A stretch of DNA of 64,000 nucleotides. It comes from RUG11783 sp964599695 (GTDB lineage: Bacteria; Bacillota; Clostridia; Oscillospirales; Ruminococcaceae). The notes below the pieces were generated by a model, which searched no databases, was not told where the DNA came from, and saw only the letters and a list, made by a program, of their open reading frames with translations. The position numbers were made by a program, and so were the translations under genes. Position 1 is the stretch's first letter. Each line of letters starts with the position of its first letter. Shown here piece after piece: positions 35,078 through 44,937 of the stretch. Where the stretch lies: NCBI GenBank assembly GCA_964599695.1, contig CAZRGP010000002.1, positions 109,173-173,172 on the forward strand, in the 5' to 3' direction.

Positions 35078-36019
35078 ATGAAATCTTTCATGATTTCCGC
35101 AAAAGATGAAGGGATGAGACTCTCCAGATTTCTGGAGAAATATGCACCAAACCTCTCTTTGTCAGGAATGCATAAAGCAATCCGTACCAAGCATATAAAA
35201 GTAAACAGAAAAAGAACAGAAGCCTCTTATAAGCTTAAAGAAAATGATGTAGTTGAAATCTGGCTGAACGACGAGGAAATCGGATCTCCTTCCAAAAAAA
35301 GTCTTCCCGATTTTATGAGAGCATCGAAAGAAATCAACATCATTTACGAGGATGAAAGCATCGCTATTCTCTATAAGCCGAAGGGCCTTTTTTCTCACCC
35401 TGTAAAAGGCACATACTCTGATACTTTGATATCTAGATATCTGAGACATCTTTATGAAAACGGTTCATTTGATCCCGACAAGGATCTGTTTACACCTGCT
35501 CTCTGCAACAGGCTTGACCGTAATACCGAGGGACTTGTCATTGTCGGTAAAACGCTCTCCAGTACGCAGCTCATCAATAAAATGATTTCCGACAGGAATA
35601 TTTCGAAAAACTATTACGCTGTATGCTGCGGAACTCCTGACTTGAACGGAATCTACCTAGCTTTTCTCACTGAAACCGACAACAATACAGTAGTCATCCA
35701 CAAAGATAATGTAGACCATTCCGTTGAGATCAAAACAGAATTTCACACCATAAAGAAGAATAATGACATTTCACTGATGGAAATAACGCTTCACACAGGA
35801 AGGAAGCATCAGATCAGAGCTCATCTTTCCTTCTTGGGTTATCCTGTGTTGGGCGATCCCAAATACGGAAATCCAAGATACAATAAGAAATATGCTGTTT
35901 CCCAACAACTTCTTACCTCATATTCCCTAACTTTTCACTGCAGCGAAGGAGAGTTATCCTATCTGGACGGTAAACGCTTCTCCTTACCAAGAACACCTTA
36001 CACTGAATACTTTTCCTAA
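35078..36019 (+). CDS. RluA family pseudouridine synthase
   Basis: This protein of 313 residues isomerises uridine to pseudouridine in rRNA or tRNA. An N-terminal S4-like domain (residues 10-70, with VNRKRTEASYKLKENDVVEIW) precedes the catalytic domain. The motif reads CNRLDRNTEGLVIVGK, with the catalytic aspartate kept and Asn in place of the more common His. KKNYYAVCCG and GRKHQIRAHLSFLGYPVLGD are further family signatures. The exact target site cannot be assigned. GGAGA lies about 11 bases before the ATG. Confidence 0.92.
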   Translation: MKSFMISAKDEGMRLSRFLEKYAPNLSLSGMHKAIRTKHIKVNRKRTEASYKLKENDVVEIWLNDEEIGSPSKKSLPDFMRASKEINIIYEDESIAILYKPKGLFSHPVKGTYSDTLISRYLRHLYENGSFDPDKDLFTPALCNRLDRNTEGLVIVGKTLSSTQLINKMISDRNISKNYYAVCCGTPDLNGIYLAFLTETDNNTVVIHKDNVDHSVEIKTEFHTIKKNNDISLMEITLHTGRKHQIRAHLSFLGYPVLGDPKYGNPRYNKKYAVSQQLLTSYSLTFHCSEGELSYLDGKRFSLPRTPYTEYFS

Positions 36020-36050
36020 TATCTATATCGATAAACCAACTTATAAACAC

Positions 36051-36096
36051 GCACCTCCAATACTGGTTTCTATCCAGCATTGGAGGTGCATTTTTA
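36051..36096 (+). terminator. Strong terminator between the pseudouridine synthase gene and polC
   Basis: A 16-bp stem (GCACCTCCAATACTGG / CCAGCATTGGAGGTGC, one mismatch) with a 7-base loop is followed by ATTTTTATT. On the minus strand the mismatch is a G-U pair, so it may end the polC transcript too. Confidence 0.9.
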
Positions 36097-36120
36097 TTCT
36101 ACTGATTATCTGGCTATAAC

Positions 36121-39100
36121 TTAGAAGAAAGATATCTGCCTCGTTTTGGGGATATCTCCAAGGGCGCCATAAGAATCGAGCAGATCCAAAAGAGACTGAG
36201 AGACACCCGGCTCAGAAAGAAGATCTTCAGCAGTGAGATAGCTACCTTTCTCTATCGCCGCCACAAGAGACTTGGCAGCATTTTCCCCCACTCCTTTAAG
36301 CACAGTAAACGGCACCCGGAGCTTTCCGTCCTCCTTCTCAAATCTTTTCCAGTGAGACTTCTGAAGATTGACCGGTAGGAATTCAAAGCCTCTCGATTTC
36401 ATCTCCAGAATCATCTGAAGAGAAACCTGTTCATCTTCCGTTTTTGCTGTGCGCTGTGAAAAGTCAGCGAGGATTTTTTCTACTTCCTTCAGTCTCTTCT
36501 GAACATCCTTAACGGAACCAAGAATATATTCGACATCGGTTCCACATCCGCGGACGGTAAAGTATGCAGCATAAAAGTCCAATGGTCTGTACAACTTAAA
36601 CCACGCCACCTTTACAGCTGAAGTAATGTAAGCCGCAGCATGCGCTTTCGGGAACATATACTGTATCTTCCTGCAGGAATCGATATACCACTCGGGAACA
36701 TTATGTTCTCTCATGTCAGATATCATCTCTTCCGGAATCGGTTTATTATGCTTATTCTTTCGAACAAATTCCATGATCTTAAAAGCAGAGTCATCGCTCA
36801 AGCCATAAGATTTAAGGGTAAGCATAATACCATCACGGGTCCCAATAACATCCGAAATCGTACACGTGCCGTCTCTGATCAGATCCTGGGCATTGCCCGT
36901 CCACACGCCTGTTCCGTGGGACAACCCAGATATCTGAATCAGGTCCGCAATCCCCTTAGGTTGTGCTTCCATGAGAAGACGGCGGGAACCAACTGTCCCC
37001 ATTTCAGGTATCCCGAATGTACCGGTTTCACTTCCGATCTGGTCAGCAGTAACGCCAAGAGGTTCTGGTGAAGTGAATAATCTGAACACCTGCTCATCGC
37101 TGTTCGGGACTTCAGAGATCTTCATACCCGAGAAATATTCAAGATAATGGTAAACCGTAGGAATTTCGTGTCCAAGTTCATCAAGTTTTAAAAGAGTATC
37201 ATGCAGGGAATTGAAATCAAAGTGAGTTGTGACGAAATCACTCTCTGTCTTGTCCGCCGGCCGCTGTACAGGCGTAAAATCGTTAATATTGTAATTGGAG
37301 GGAATAACAACCATTCCGCCAGGGTGCTGACCAGTAGACTTTTTCACGCCGGTGCATCCCAACGCAAGACGTCTCATCTCTGCCTTTGAAAAGTCAGTTC
37401 CCGTGTCTTCAGCGTATTTGCGGACATATCCCATTGCGTTCTTGTCCTGAAGAGCCATAATGGTTCCGGCTTTGAAAACATACTCACTGCCGAACAGTTC
37501 CTCAGTATATTTGAAGATCCTGGACTGATATTCCGATGAGAAGTTCAGGTCTATATCCGGAACCTTTTCGCCATGGAACCCCAAGAATGTCTCGAATGGG
37601 ATGTCATGGCCATCTCCTTCCATTTGAGATCCGCAAACAGGACAGTTCTTAGCTGGTAGATCAAAGCCATCTTTGGCAGCATCCGAAAACTCAAAGTGCT
37701 TACACTTCGGACAACGGTAATGAACAGGAAGAGGATTAACTTCGGAAATCCCCAACAAAAAAGCTACGAAAGATGATCCTACGGAACCTCTTGAACCAAC
37801 GTGATAACCGTCACTTTCCGACTTATCAACCAGTTTTTGAGCAATCAGATACAAAACAGCGTATCCATTTCCGCAGATAGAATCCAACTCTCTCTTTGCA
37901 CGTTTCGTGATAAAAGGATCTATATCGTCCCCATAGAGTTCATACAGTCTGTTGTTCGCTCGTTCAGTGATTTGTTCCTCCGATCCAGGAATGGATGGGT
38001 TGTATGAACCATCAGGAATAGGCTGAATCGTTCCATCAATGGAATCCGCTATATCATTCGGATTCTTCACAACAACTTCATATGCCTTTTCCTTGCCGAG
38101 GTAAGAGAACTCTTCAAGCATTTCATCTGTTGTCTTGTAGGTAAGCATTGCCTGAGAATCAGAATCCGTGAATCCGATTCCGTGCTGAAGAATCTGACGA
38201 TAAATGGCATCTTTTTCATCCAGGAAATGCACATCACAAGTTGCAACGCAGGGTTTTCCTAACCTGTCGGCAAGAGCAACGATTTTACGGTTGATCTCGA
38301 GAATATCTTCTTCCGACTTCAGCGTTCCATTGCGGAGCAGGAATTCATTGTTTCCTCTGGGTTGAATCTCAAAGTAATCATATTTTTGAGCAATCTGAAG
38401 AAGGTCTTCTTCAGATCGGTGCTCCAAAATCGCTCTATAAATCTCTCCGGCTTCGCATGCTGATCCTATGATCAATCCTTCCCTATGCTGCAGCAGATCA
38501 GACAAAGGAACCCTGGGTTTTCCGTGAAAATATTTAATGTTACTGTCAGAAACCAGTGTGTAAAGATTTTTTAATCCCGCCTTTTCTTTTACGAGAATGA
38601 TCATGTGATATGTCTTGGCGTGTCTTATGTTTTTACCACCCATCATCTCATTCAAATTCTCAAAAGAAAGAATGTCCCGTTCCTTGAGCAGATCGCATAG
38701 CTTGCCATAGATTCTTGCAAGCGCAATCGCATCATCACTGGCCCGGTGGTGATTAAAAGTAGGAAGTTTAAAATACTTCGTCAGAGTATCTAGTTTGTGA
38801 CGAGCAAGATCACTTAAAAGAGATTGGGATAAGGCAAGAGTATCAAGATAATCGAAATCTTTGCCGTCATTTTTCAGATGAAGACGGGTACATGCGCTCT
38901 TGACAAAACTCATATCGAAAGAGGCGTTATGTGCGACAAGTGGTAGCCCTTTACAGAAATCAAAAAAGTTCTGGAGAGCCTCTTTCTCTTTCGGAGCGCC
39001 GGTTACCATCTCATTCGTTATCCCGGTCAATTCTGTGATGTTGGAAGGTATCGCGGTCTCCGGATCTACAAAAGTATTGAAAACTTCGCAAACCTGTCCG

Positions 39101-40398
39101 TCCCTGAAAATACAGGCTCCAATCTCAATGATGCGGTCAAACTCACAGTCCAGTCCGGTTGTTTCCAGATCGAAACATACCACATCACCATCTACAGGAT
39201 AGTTAAAACCATCCGTCACGATTCTGGCGCTGTCATCCACGTAATATACTTCACATCCATATAGGATCTTGAAATCAGGCACTATGCTCAAAGCTTTTTT
39301 TAGCGCGCTTCTCGCTTCCGGAAATGCCTGTACAGATCCGTGATCCGTAATAGCAACAGCTCTATGCCCAAGAGAAGCTGCCCGCATCACGACCTGCTCA
39401 GCGGATGGAATGGCATCCATCTGAGACATATTCGTGTGTTGATGCAACTCGATTCTTTTCGTTTCTGCGTTATCTGTTTTCCTTTTACGACTTACTTTGA
39501 TGATATTCCGTGGTACAAATACATTGCTTCTTTCACGTTCATCATAATGAATCTCGCCCTCTGTAATGATGGTGTCTCCAGCTTTCAATGATTCCAGAAC
39601 CTTATATCTGGCATCTTCGTCATAGACCTTGATCATTACCGAATCGCCGTAGTCCGTCAGCAAAGCAGTCCTTACTATGGATTTATTTCTTAACTCTTTA
39701 TTCTCCGTCTCAAGAATGTCACCACAAATGACTACCTTCCCGCCTTTTTGCACTGCATCGTGAATCGGAATCAAATTGCTCAAAGGAGGTTTTCTTCCCA
39801 TTAGAGGCTCATAAGTATCCCCTTCAATCGCAATAACACTGTTCTTAAGATCGTTTTCTGCAAGTTTCTCCTTTTTGGGCCCCTTGTTAACCTTTTTATC
39901 ACTGAATCCCGTCATCTCCAATGGTGTATCGGAAACTGGGACTGTACAGGACTTTTCCGGTTCAAGTAGATTTAGCGATATATTCTGATGAAATAGTGAA
40001 CGGACACATTGGATAAATTTTTCCTCAAATCCTAAGTTTTCAAGAGCAACAACTGTTTTGGCATTCAGCTGTATTGTCACGCAGCCGTTCTCAAAAGAAT
40101 ACTTTGCATCATGAAAAAAGCCGTTCAAAGGAACACCTTTGCTTCTAAGCAACTCAATGCAGAACGGAACAGCTTCCACACAGAACGTATCATTAGCAAA
40201 CGTATATTGCGTTTTTAGAGAAAGCGACGGAAACTTGGTGGAAAATACTTTTTCGAAATTGTTTGCAACATTAAAATCGAAAACAGGAAAGAACAACGTT
40301 ACTTCAACGTTGTTCTCCTGATCGTAAACGATACTGACGATCTCGGTACTGCTGCCAGTAAAATCCCCAAATAATCCATTAACAAGTGTGTTTGCCAT
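36121..40398 (-). CDS. polC: DNA polymerase III PolC-type
   Basis: PolC is the main replicative polymerase of low-GC Gram-positive bacteria. The order of domains is an N-terminal region, an OB fold (about residues 210-310), a PHP domain split by an inserted 3'-5' exonuclease (HQHTNMSQMD near 318, FDLETTG near 407), a zinc-binding motif CPKC/CPVCG, and the polymerase core (DIDLNFSSEYQSRIFKY near 947; ALQDKNAMGYVRKYAE; TGQHPGGMVV). The length of 1425 residues is typical. It is the last gene of the pyrH-frr-uppS-dxr-rseP-ispG-polC run, 3 bases after ispG. Confidence 0.98.
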   Translation of the reverse strand: MANTLVNGLFGDFTGSSTEIVSIVYDQENNVEVTLFFPVFDFNVANNFEKVFSTKFPSLSLKTQYTFANDTFCVEAVPFCIELLRSKGVPLNGFFHDAKYSFENGCVTIQLNAKTVVALENLGFEEKFIQCVRSLFHQNISLNLLEPEKSCTVPVSDTPLEMTGFSDKKVNKGPKKEKLAENDLKNSVIAIEGDTYEPLMGRKPPLSNLIPIHDAVQKGGKVVICGDILETENKELRNKSIVRTALLTDYGDSVMIKVYDEDARYKVLESLKAGDTIITEGEIHYDERERSNVFVPRNIIKVSRKRKTDNAETKRIELHQHTNMSQMDAIPSAEQVVMRAASLGHRAVAITDHGSVQAFPEARSALKKALSIVPDFKILYGCEVYYVDDSARIVTDGFNYPVDGDVVCFDLETTGLDCEFDRIIEIGACIFRDGQVCEVFNTFVDPETAIPSNITELTGITNEMVTGAPKEKEALQNFFDFCKGLPLVAHNASFDMSFVKSACTRLHLKNDGKDFDYLDTLALSQSLLSDLARHKLDTLTKYFKLPTFNHHRASDDAIALARIYGKLCDLLKERDILSFENLNEMMGGKNIRHAKTYHMIILVKEKAGLKNLYTLVSDSNIKYFHGKPRVPLSDLLQHREGLIIGSACEAGEIYRAILEHRSEEDLLQIAQKYDYFEIQPRGNNEFLLRNGTLKSEEDILEINRKIVALADRLGKPCVATCDVHFLDEKDAIYRQILQHGIGFTDSDSQAMLTYKTTDEMLEEFSYLGKEKAYEVVVKNPNDIADSIDGTIQPIPDGSYNPSIPGSEEQITERANNRLYELYGDDIDPFITKRAKRELDSICGNGYAVLYLIAQKLVDKSESDGYHVGSRGSVGSSFVAFLLGISEVNPLPVHYRCPKCKHFEFSDAAKDGFDLPAKNCPVCGSQMEGDGHDIPFETFLGFHGEKVPDIDLNFSSEYQSRIFKYTEELFGSEYVFKAGTIMALQDKNAMGYVRKYAEDTGTDFSKAEMRRLALGCTGVKKSTGQHPGGMVVIPSNYNINDFTPVQRPADKTESDFVTTHFDFNSLHDTLLKLDELGHEIPTVYHYLEYFSGMKISEVPNSDEQVFRLFTSPEPLGVTADQIGSETGTFGIPEMGTVGSRRLLMEAQPKGIADLIQISGLSHGTGVWTGNAQDLIRDGTCTISDVIGTRDGIMLTLKSYGLSDDSAFKIMEFVRKNKHNKPIPEEMISDMREHNVPEWYIDSCRKIQYMFPKAHAAAYITSAVKVAWFKLYRPLDFYAAYFTVRGCGTDVEYILGSVKDVQKRLKEVEKILADFSQRTAKTEDEQVSLQMILEMKSRGFEFLPVNLQKSHWKRFEKEDGKLRVPFTVLKGVGENAAKSLVAAIEKGSYLTAEDLLSEPGVSQSLLDLLDSYGALGDIPKTRQISFF

Positions 40399-40401
40399 AG
40401 T

Positions 40402-41436
40402 CTATATTCTTTCAATTTCGTTTATCAATTCCTGAGCTATATCCCCAGTAATCTTCCGCACGACTTCTCCCTTTTTAAATAAAACAGCCTGATTTTTTCC
40501 ACCTGCAATTCCGATATCGGCTTCCTTTGCTTCGCCAGGGCCGTTGACGACACACCCCATTACAGCAATCTTGATCGGTTTATCTATACCGGAAACCGCT
40601 TCTTCTACCTTATGAGCAATCGAAATCAAGTCAATTTCCGTCCTACCGCATGTCGGGCACGCAATGACAGTTGGTCCAAATACTCGCACATCTGACAGTG
40701 TCAAAATCTTTTTCGCGGCTTCTACCTCTTTGACGACATCTGCAGACAATGACACACGAATGGTATCCCCAATTCCATCGATGAGCAAAGAACCGATACC
40801 GATGGCCGACTTTAAAGCGCCGGTGTACTCTGTTCCAGCTTCAGTAACACCCAAGTGAAGAGGATAATCACAATTATCATGAGCAAGCCGATATGCTTTG
40901 ACCATATTCTTAACATTAGTGGATTTCATCGAAATCACAGTATCATAAAACTCACAGTCTTCCAAAATCCGCACATGTTTCATTGCGCTGTAAAACAGCG
41001 CTTCAGCTGTAGGGCCGTGATACTTTTCTATATATTCTGCCTCGCAAGATCCGCTGTTCACGCCTACTCGGATAGGAATTCCCGCATGTTTACATGCATA
41101 AGCAACCTCTCTTGCTCTATCTAGAGATCCTATGTTTCCTGGATTTATACGAATCTTGTCAATGCCCGCTTCCACTGCAGCAAGGGCCAATTTGTAGTCA
41201 AAATGTATATCTGCCACTAAAGGGCATGATACTTCTTTTTTGATAGCCGGGATGAGAGAAACCGATTCCATAGTGGGGATGGACACGCGAATTATTTCAC
41301 ACCCTGCTTTTTCCAATTCGATAGCCTGCTTTACATTCCCCTCAATATCACTGTGGTGAACGTTCAGCATAGATTGAATCGCGACAGGATTCGCTCCGCC
41401 TATCTCAATGTTTCCGATACGAACAGTTCTGGTCAT
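40402..41436 (-). CDS. ispG: 4-hydroxy-3-methylbut-2-en-1-yl diphosphate synthase IspG
   Basis: IspG reduces MEcPP to HMBPP, the penultimate MEP step, with a [4Fe-4S] cluster. The TIM-barrel part includes NPVAIQSML and RINPGNIG. The C-terminal part carries the cluster ligands in ACPTCGRTEID and GCVVNGPGEAKEADIG. The length is 344 residues. It overlaps rseP by 4 bases. Confidence 0.97.
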   Translation of the reverse strand: MTRTVRIGNIEIGGANPVAIQSMLNVHHSDIEGNVKQAIELEKAGCEIIRVSIPTMESVSLIPAIKKEVSCPLVADIHFDYKLALAAVEAGIDKIRINPGNIGSLDRAREVAYACKHAGIPIRVGVNSGSCEAEYIEKYHGPTAEALFYSAMKHVRILEDCEFYDTVISMKSTNVKNMVKAYRLAHDNCDYPLHLGVTEAGTEYTGALKSAIGIGSLLIDGIGDTIRVSLSADVVKEVEAAKKILTLSDVRVFGPTVIACPTCGRTEIDLISIAHKVEEAVSGIDKPIKIAVMGCVVNGPGEAKEADIGIAGGKNQAVLFKKGEVVRKITGDIAQELINEIERI

Positions 41437-42464
41437 CTCATCAACCTCATCACGTCATTATATGTTGCGAAAACCATAATACCAAGCAAAAAGACTAGTC
41501 CTGCAGCGTTAATAATGAGTTCCATCTTTTCAGAGGGTTTCTTGCCCGTGATCCCCTCAAGGATCAATCCAACAATCTTTCCCCCGTCCAAAGCAGGTAG
41601 CGGAAGGATATTCATGAGCCCCAAATTAATGGAAATATATGCCAGGATCAACAGCAAACTTTCCAGTCCTAAACCCGCGGCCTCTCCGATCACAGAAACG
41701 ATACCTACCGGTCCGGAAAGAGAGTTTAGGGGAACAACACCCGATATCAATTGATACAGTCCTCTAAGAATCTGTCTTGTAAGGGATAGTGTCCAGAGCA
41801 CAACATGTTTTACTACTGTTACAGGATTCTTATTCTCTGCGTACACATAAAAATCCAATTGAATGGTGTTAGTGCCATCCTCGTTAGCAGTTGTGTTAAA
41901 TGTAACATCCTGAAGAACAATCTTCTTACCGTCACGAACAACGGTCATATCACATTTACCGTCTTTGACCCACATCATCTCATAGAACAGATCATTTGCG
42001 ATAAATAGCCTGCTACCATTAACTGAAATGATTCGGTCATTCTGCATTAGCCCAGTCTTCTCTGTCAGAGAATTCTCATAAAAACCAGCAACCGTTGTCG
42101 ACGCAATATTTCCACCAAAGATGGTGAGAATACACAAAACAGCAGCACCAAGAAGGATGTTATTTCTAGCTCCAGCCGCTACAACAGCCAGCCTCGCAGG
42201 TACAGAGGCCTTCGAAAAAGAGCCAGGAGCATCACTGTCTTCCTCTTCACCCTCCATTGCGCAAAAGCCTCCTATGGGTAATAATCGCAGTGAGTACAAA
42301 GTATCCCCTTTCTGCTTAGACCACAGAAGAGGTCCCATTCCAATAGAGAATTCATTTACCGTAATGCCATTCCTTTTCGCAGTAGCAAAATGGCCAAATT
42401 CGTGAATAAAAATAACAAGGCCAAAAACAAAAATCGCCGAAACTGTTGTTATGATAAAACTCAT
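41433..42464 (-). CDS. rseP: Site-2 membrane zinc metalloprotease RseP
   Basis: RseP (RasP) cleaves membrane-bound regulators and signal peptides within the bilayer. The zinc motif HEFGH lies in the first span (FVIFIHEFGHFATAKR), a PDZ domain sits in the middle (GLMQNDRIISVNG), and the second motif LPLPALDGGKIV is near the C-terminus. Four membrane spans are predicted. The length is 343 residues. It lies between dxr and ispG, as in most Firmicutes. Confidence 0.96.
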   Translation of the reverse strand: MSFIITTVSAIFVFGLVIFIHEFGHFATAKRNGITVNEFSIGMGPLLWSKQKGDTLYSLRLLPIGGFCAMEGEEEDSDAPGSFSKASVPARLAVVAAGARNNILLGAAVLCILTIFGGNIASTTVAGFYENSLTEKTGLMQNDRIISVNGSRLFIANDLFYEMMWVKDGKCDMTVVRDGKKIVLQDVTFNTTANEDGTNTIQLDFYVYAENKNPVTVVKHVVLWTLSLTRQILRGLYQLISGVVPLNSLSGPVGIVSVIGEAAGLGLESLLLILAYISINLGLMNILPLPALDGGKIVGLILEGITGKKPSEKMELIINAAGLVFLLGIMVFATYNDVMRLMR

Positions 42465-42474
42465 GTTTGTAAAC

Positions 42475-43629
42475 CTATTTCCCGTAAATATTCAATACTT
42501 TTTTCCTGGAATCCTTATCCGCCTCAAAAATATCATTTAGGGTAAAATCAGGAATCTCTGGTATAGACTCGATCGATTCCATTGCGATCTTTCCTATATC
42601 GAGAAAGCCTATCTTACCTTCCATGAATAAAGCGACTGCTACTTCGTTGGCGGCGTTAAGATATGTTGGAGCAAGTCCCCCTCTCTGGGCAGCAATAGTT
42701 GCTGCCTTCAGACAAAGGAAGGTGTCATAGTCCGGATAATCAAAGGTCAGTTGTCTCATTCTGTCAATAGTGAGAGGTTCAGAATGAGGCATCAAACGTT
42801 TCGGATAAGTCAGTGCATATTGTATCGGAAGTTTCATATCCGGTACGCCAAGCTGAGCCAACAACGCTCCATCGGAAAAATATACACCGGAATGTAATAT
42901 GCTCTGCCTGTGGATCGCAATCGTTATCTTATCTGCCGGGAGGCCAAATAACCACATTGCTTCGATCAGTTCAAGACCTTTGTTCATCATCGTAGCACTA
43001 TCGATAGTTATTTTATTTCCCATGCTCCAATTGGGGTGCTTCAGCGCATCACGCACTGTTACATGCTCGAGTTCTTCCGATGTCTTTCCGAAAAAAGGCC
43101 CACCGGAAGCAGTAAGAAAGATCCCGCTCAAACTATGGGCAGATTCCTTATCCTGAAGGCACTGAAAAATAGCTGAATGCTCGCTGTCAACAGGAAGAAG
43201 TGCGACTCCCGACTTCTTCACAAGATCGGTTATAATCTTACCGCCTGTAACCAAAGTCTCCTTATTGGCAAGAGCAATATTCTTATGAAGATTGATTGCT
43301 TGAACGGTAGGTGCAAGTCCAGCAATACCTACGATTGAAGTAAGTACGGTATCGGATTCTGCACATGAAACCACATCTATGATTCCTTCTTCTCCGGATA
43401 ACACTACCGTATTCGTATCCGCAATACGAATTTTCAGATCATGTGCCGCATTTTCATCCTTCATACAAACATATGCAGGGTGAAATTTTCTCACCTGCTG
43501 CTCCATCTTTCCGACATTGGAATTGGCAGTGAGTCCAGTAATCTCTATGCCCAGATCTTCTACGATATCAAGAGCCTGAGTGCCGATAGAACCGGTTGAC
43601 CCAAGAATGCATAACTTATCTGTTGCCAT
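42475..43629 (-). CDS. dxr: 1-deoxy-D-xylulose 5-phosphate reductoisomerase
   Basis: Dxr converts DXP to MEP using NADPH. The N-terminal Rossmann motif is LGSTGSIGTQALDI; ALANKETLVTGG, PVDSEHSAIFQCL and the substrate loop near NWSMGNKITIDSATMMNKGLE (in part) identify the family. The length is 384 residues. AAGGGAGAG lies just before the ATG. A terminator-like hairpin ends 13 bases upstream of the start codon, so dxr may be attenuated relative to uppS. Confidence 0.97.
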   Translation of the reverse strand: MATDKLCILGSTGSIGTQALDIVEDLGIEITGLTANSNVGKMEQQVRKFHPAYVCMKDENAAHDLKIRIADTNTVVLSGEEGIIDVVSCAESDTVLTSIVGIAGLAPTVQAINLHKNIALANKETLVTGGKIITDLVKKSGVALLPVDSEHSAIFQCLQDKESAHSLSGIFLTASGGPFFGKTSEELEHVTVRDALKHPNWSMGNKITIDSATMMNKGLELIEAMWLFGLPADKITIAIHRQSILHSGVYFSDGALLAQLGVPDMKLPIQYALTYPKRLMPHSEPLTIDRMRQLTFDYPDYDTFLCLKAATIAAQRGGLAPTYLNAANEVAVALFMEGKIGFLDIGKIAMESIESIPEIPDFTLNDIFEADKDSRKKVLNIYGK

Positions 43630-43641
43630 TTCTCTCCCTTA

Positions 43642-43671
43642 AAAGAAACGGGCTATCTTTCGGACAGCCCG
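43642..43671 (-). terminator. Intra-operon terminator or attenuator between uppS and dxr
   Basis: On the minus strand CGGGCTGTC pairs with GATAGCCCG (one G-U) around a 5-base loop and is followed by TTTCTTTT. It fills the 47-base gap between uppS and dxr where cdsA is found in many relatives. Confidence 0.78.
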
Positions 43672-43676
43672 GATTT

Positions 43677-44378
43677 TTATCTTCCACCAAACCTTCTGTT
43701 CCGGCGGTTATACTCTTCAATTGCCTCGTCCAAAAGCGATGGAGTAAAATCTGGCCAGAGGACATCCATGTAAATGAATTCGCTGTATGCCGCTTGCCAG
43801 AGAAGAAAATTGGACAGTCTTTTTTCGCCCGAAGGACGAAGGATCATATCTACGGGGGGACTATCCTTCGTAAACAAGTGCTCCTCAAACAAAGACTCGT
43901 CAATATCTTCAGCAGAAATCTGTCCATTCTTCACGAGATTAGACATTTCCCTAGCAACGTGAACTATCTCATCCCTGCCGCCATAATCGACAGCAATGTT
44001 GAGAATCATTCCCTGATTATCCTTGCTATTGTCCTCTATCTGCTCCATAAGACTGACAAGTCTGCTTGAAAGTCTGTCTCTACGCCCTATAAAATGAACC
44101 CGAATTGTCTCCCCTTCCTGTTTAAAAGCATCTACAAGATAGCGATAAAACAAGTCCATTAATGAATTCACTTCATCTGCAGAGCGAGACCAGTTCTCGG
44201 TAGAAAAAGCGTAAACAGTCAAAGCGCCGACGCCAATCTTCTCGCAATATCTGGTAATCGTCTGAAATACTTCCGCACCTTTTCGGTGTCCGGCTGCTCT
44301 AGGAAGATTATTCCTTTTCGCCCATCGACCATTACCATCCATAATAATCGCAATGTGAGCCGGAATATTACTGACCAT
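43677..44378 (-). CDS. uppS: Undecaprenyl diphosphate synthase (cis-prenyltransferase)
   Basis: UppS extends farnesyl diphosphate with cis-IPP units to the C55 carrier for cell wall synthesis. The signature IMDGNGRWAKRNNLPRAAGH holds the catalytic aspartate, with YAFSTENWSRS and LRPSGEKRLSNFLLWQ further on. The length is 233 residues. Its ATG overlaps the frr stop by one base. Confidence 0.97.
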   Translation of the reverse strand: MVSNIPAHIAIIMDGNGRWAKRNNLPRAAGHRKGAEVFQTITRYCEKIGVGALTVYAFSTENWSRSADEVNSLMDLFYRYLVDAFKQEGETIRVHFIGRRDRLSSRLVSLMEQIEDNSKDNQGMILNIAVDYGGRDEIVHVAREMSNLVKNGQISAEDIDESLFEEHLFTKDSPPVDMILRPSGEKRLSNFLLWQAAYSEFIYMDVLWPDFTPSLLDEAIEEYNRRNRRFGGR

Positions 44379-44932
44379 CAGATCTCCATAATCTCATTTT
44401 CTTTATTCTTGACAGCATCATCAACTGCTTTGATTTTCGCGTCAGTAACCTTCTGGATCTCATCAGTCAGATCCTTCAGGTCATCTTCCGTTATCTCGCT
44501 CTTCTTCTGCATTTGTTTGAACTTTTCGATTGCATCACGGCGAATATTGCGTACAGCGACCTTACCCTCTTCGCCCATTTTCTTGATATCCTTGACAAGA
44601 TCCCGTCTGCGCTCCTCAGTCAGCTGCGGAAACACCAAACGCAGATTTCTTCCATCATCAGTAGGATTGATGCCTATATCAGAAGCCATAATTGCTTTAG
44701 ATATTTTGCTGATTGTGGAAGGATCCCATGGTGAGATAACCAGTATTCTTGCCTCAGCAACAGAAACTGCAGCCATCTGATTAATCTTAGTCGGTGTACC
44801 ATAGTAGTCCACTGTGATCTTGTCCAGCACGGCAGGATTTGCCCTGCCCGCCCTTACAGTACCAAGTTCCGTCGCAAGGTAATCAACTGCCTTCTGCATA
44901 TTCGCTTCGTAGGGTTTTACATACTCATTCAT
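44378..44932 (-). CDS. frr: Ribosome recycling factor
   Basis: RRF splits ribosomes after termination together with EF-G. VRAGRANPAVLDKITVDYYG and the later GRNLRLVFPQLTEERR are family hallmarks. The start is set at ATG 44932 (184 residues) because AGGAGG lies 10 bases upstream of it; an ATG at 44941 is only one base from that site. The gene overlaps neither neighbour by more than one base and follows pyrH as in most bacteria. Confidence 0.97.
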   Translation of the reverse strand: MNEYVKPYEANMQKAVDYLATELGTVRAGRANPAVLDKITVDYYGTPTKINQMAAVSVAEARILVISPWDPSTISKISKAIMASDIGINPTDDGRNLRLVFPQLTEERRRDLVKDIKKMGEEGKVAVRNIRRDAIEKFKQMQKKSEITEDDLKDLTDEIQKVTDAKIKAVDDAVKNKENEIMEI

Positions 44933-44937
44933 AATGA

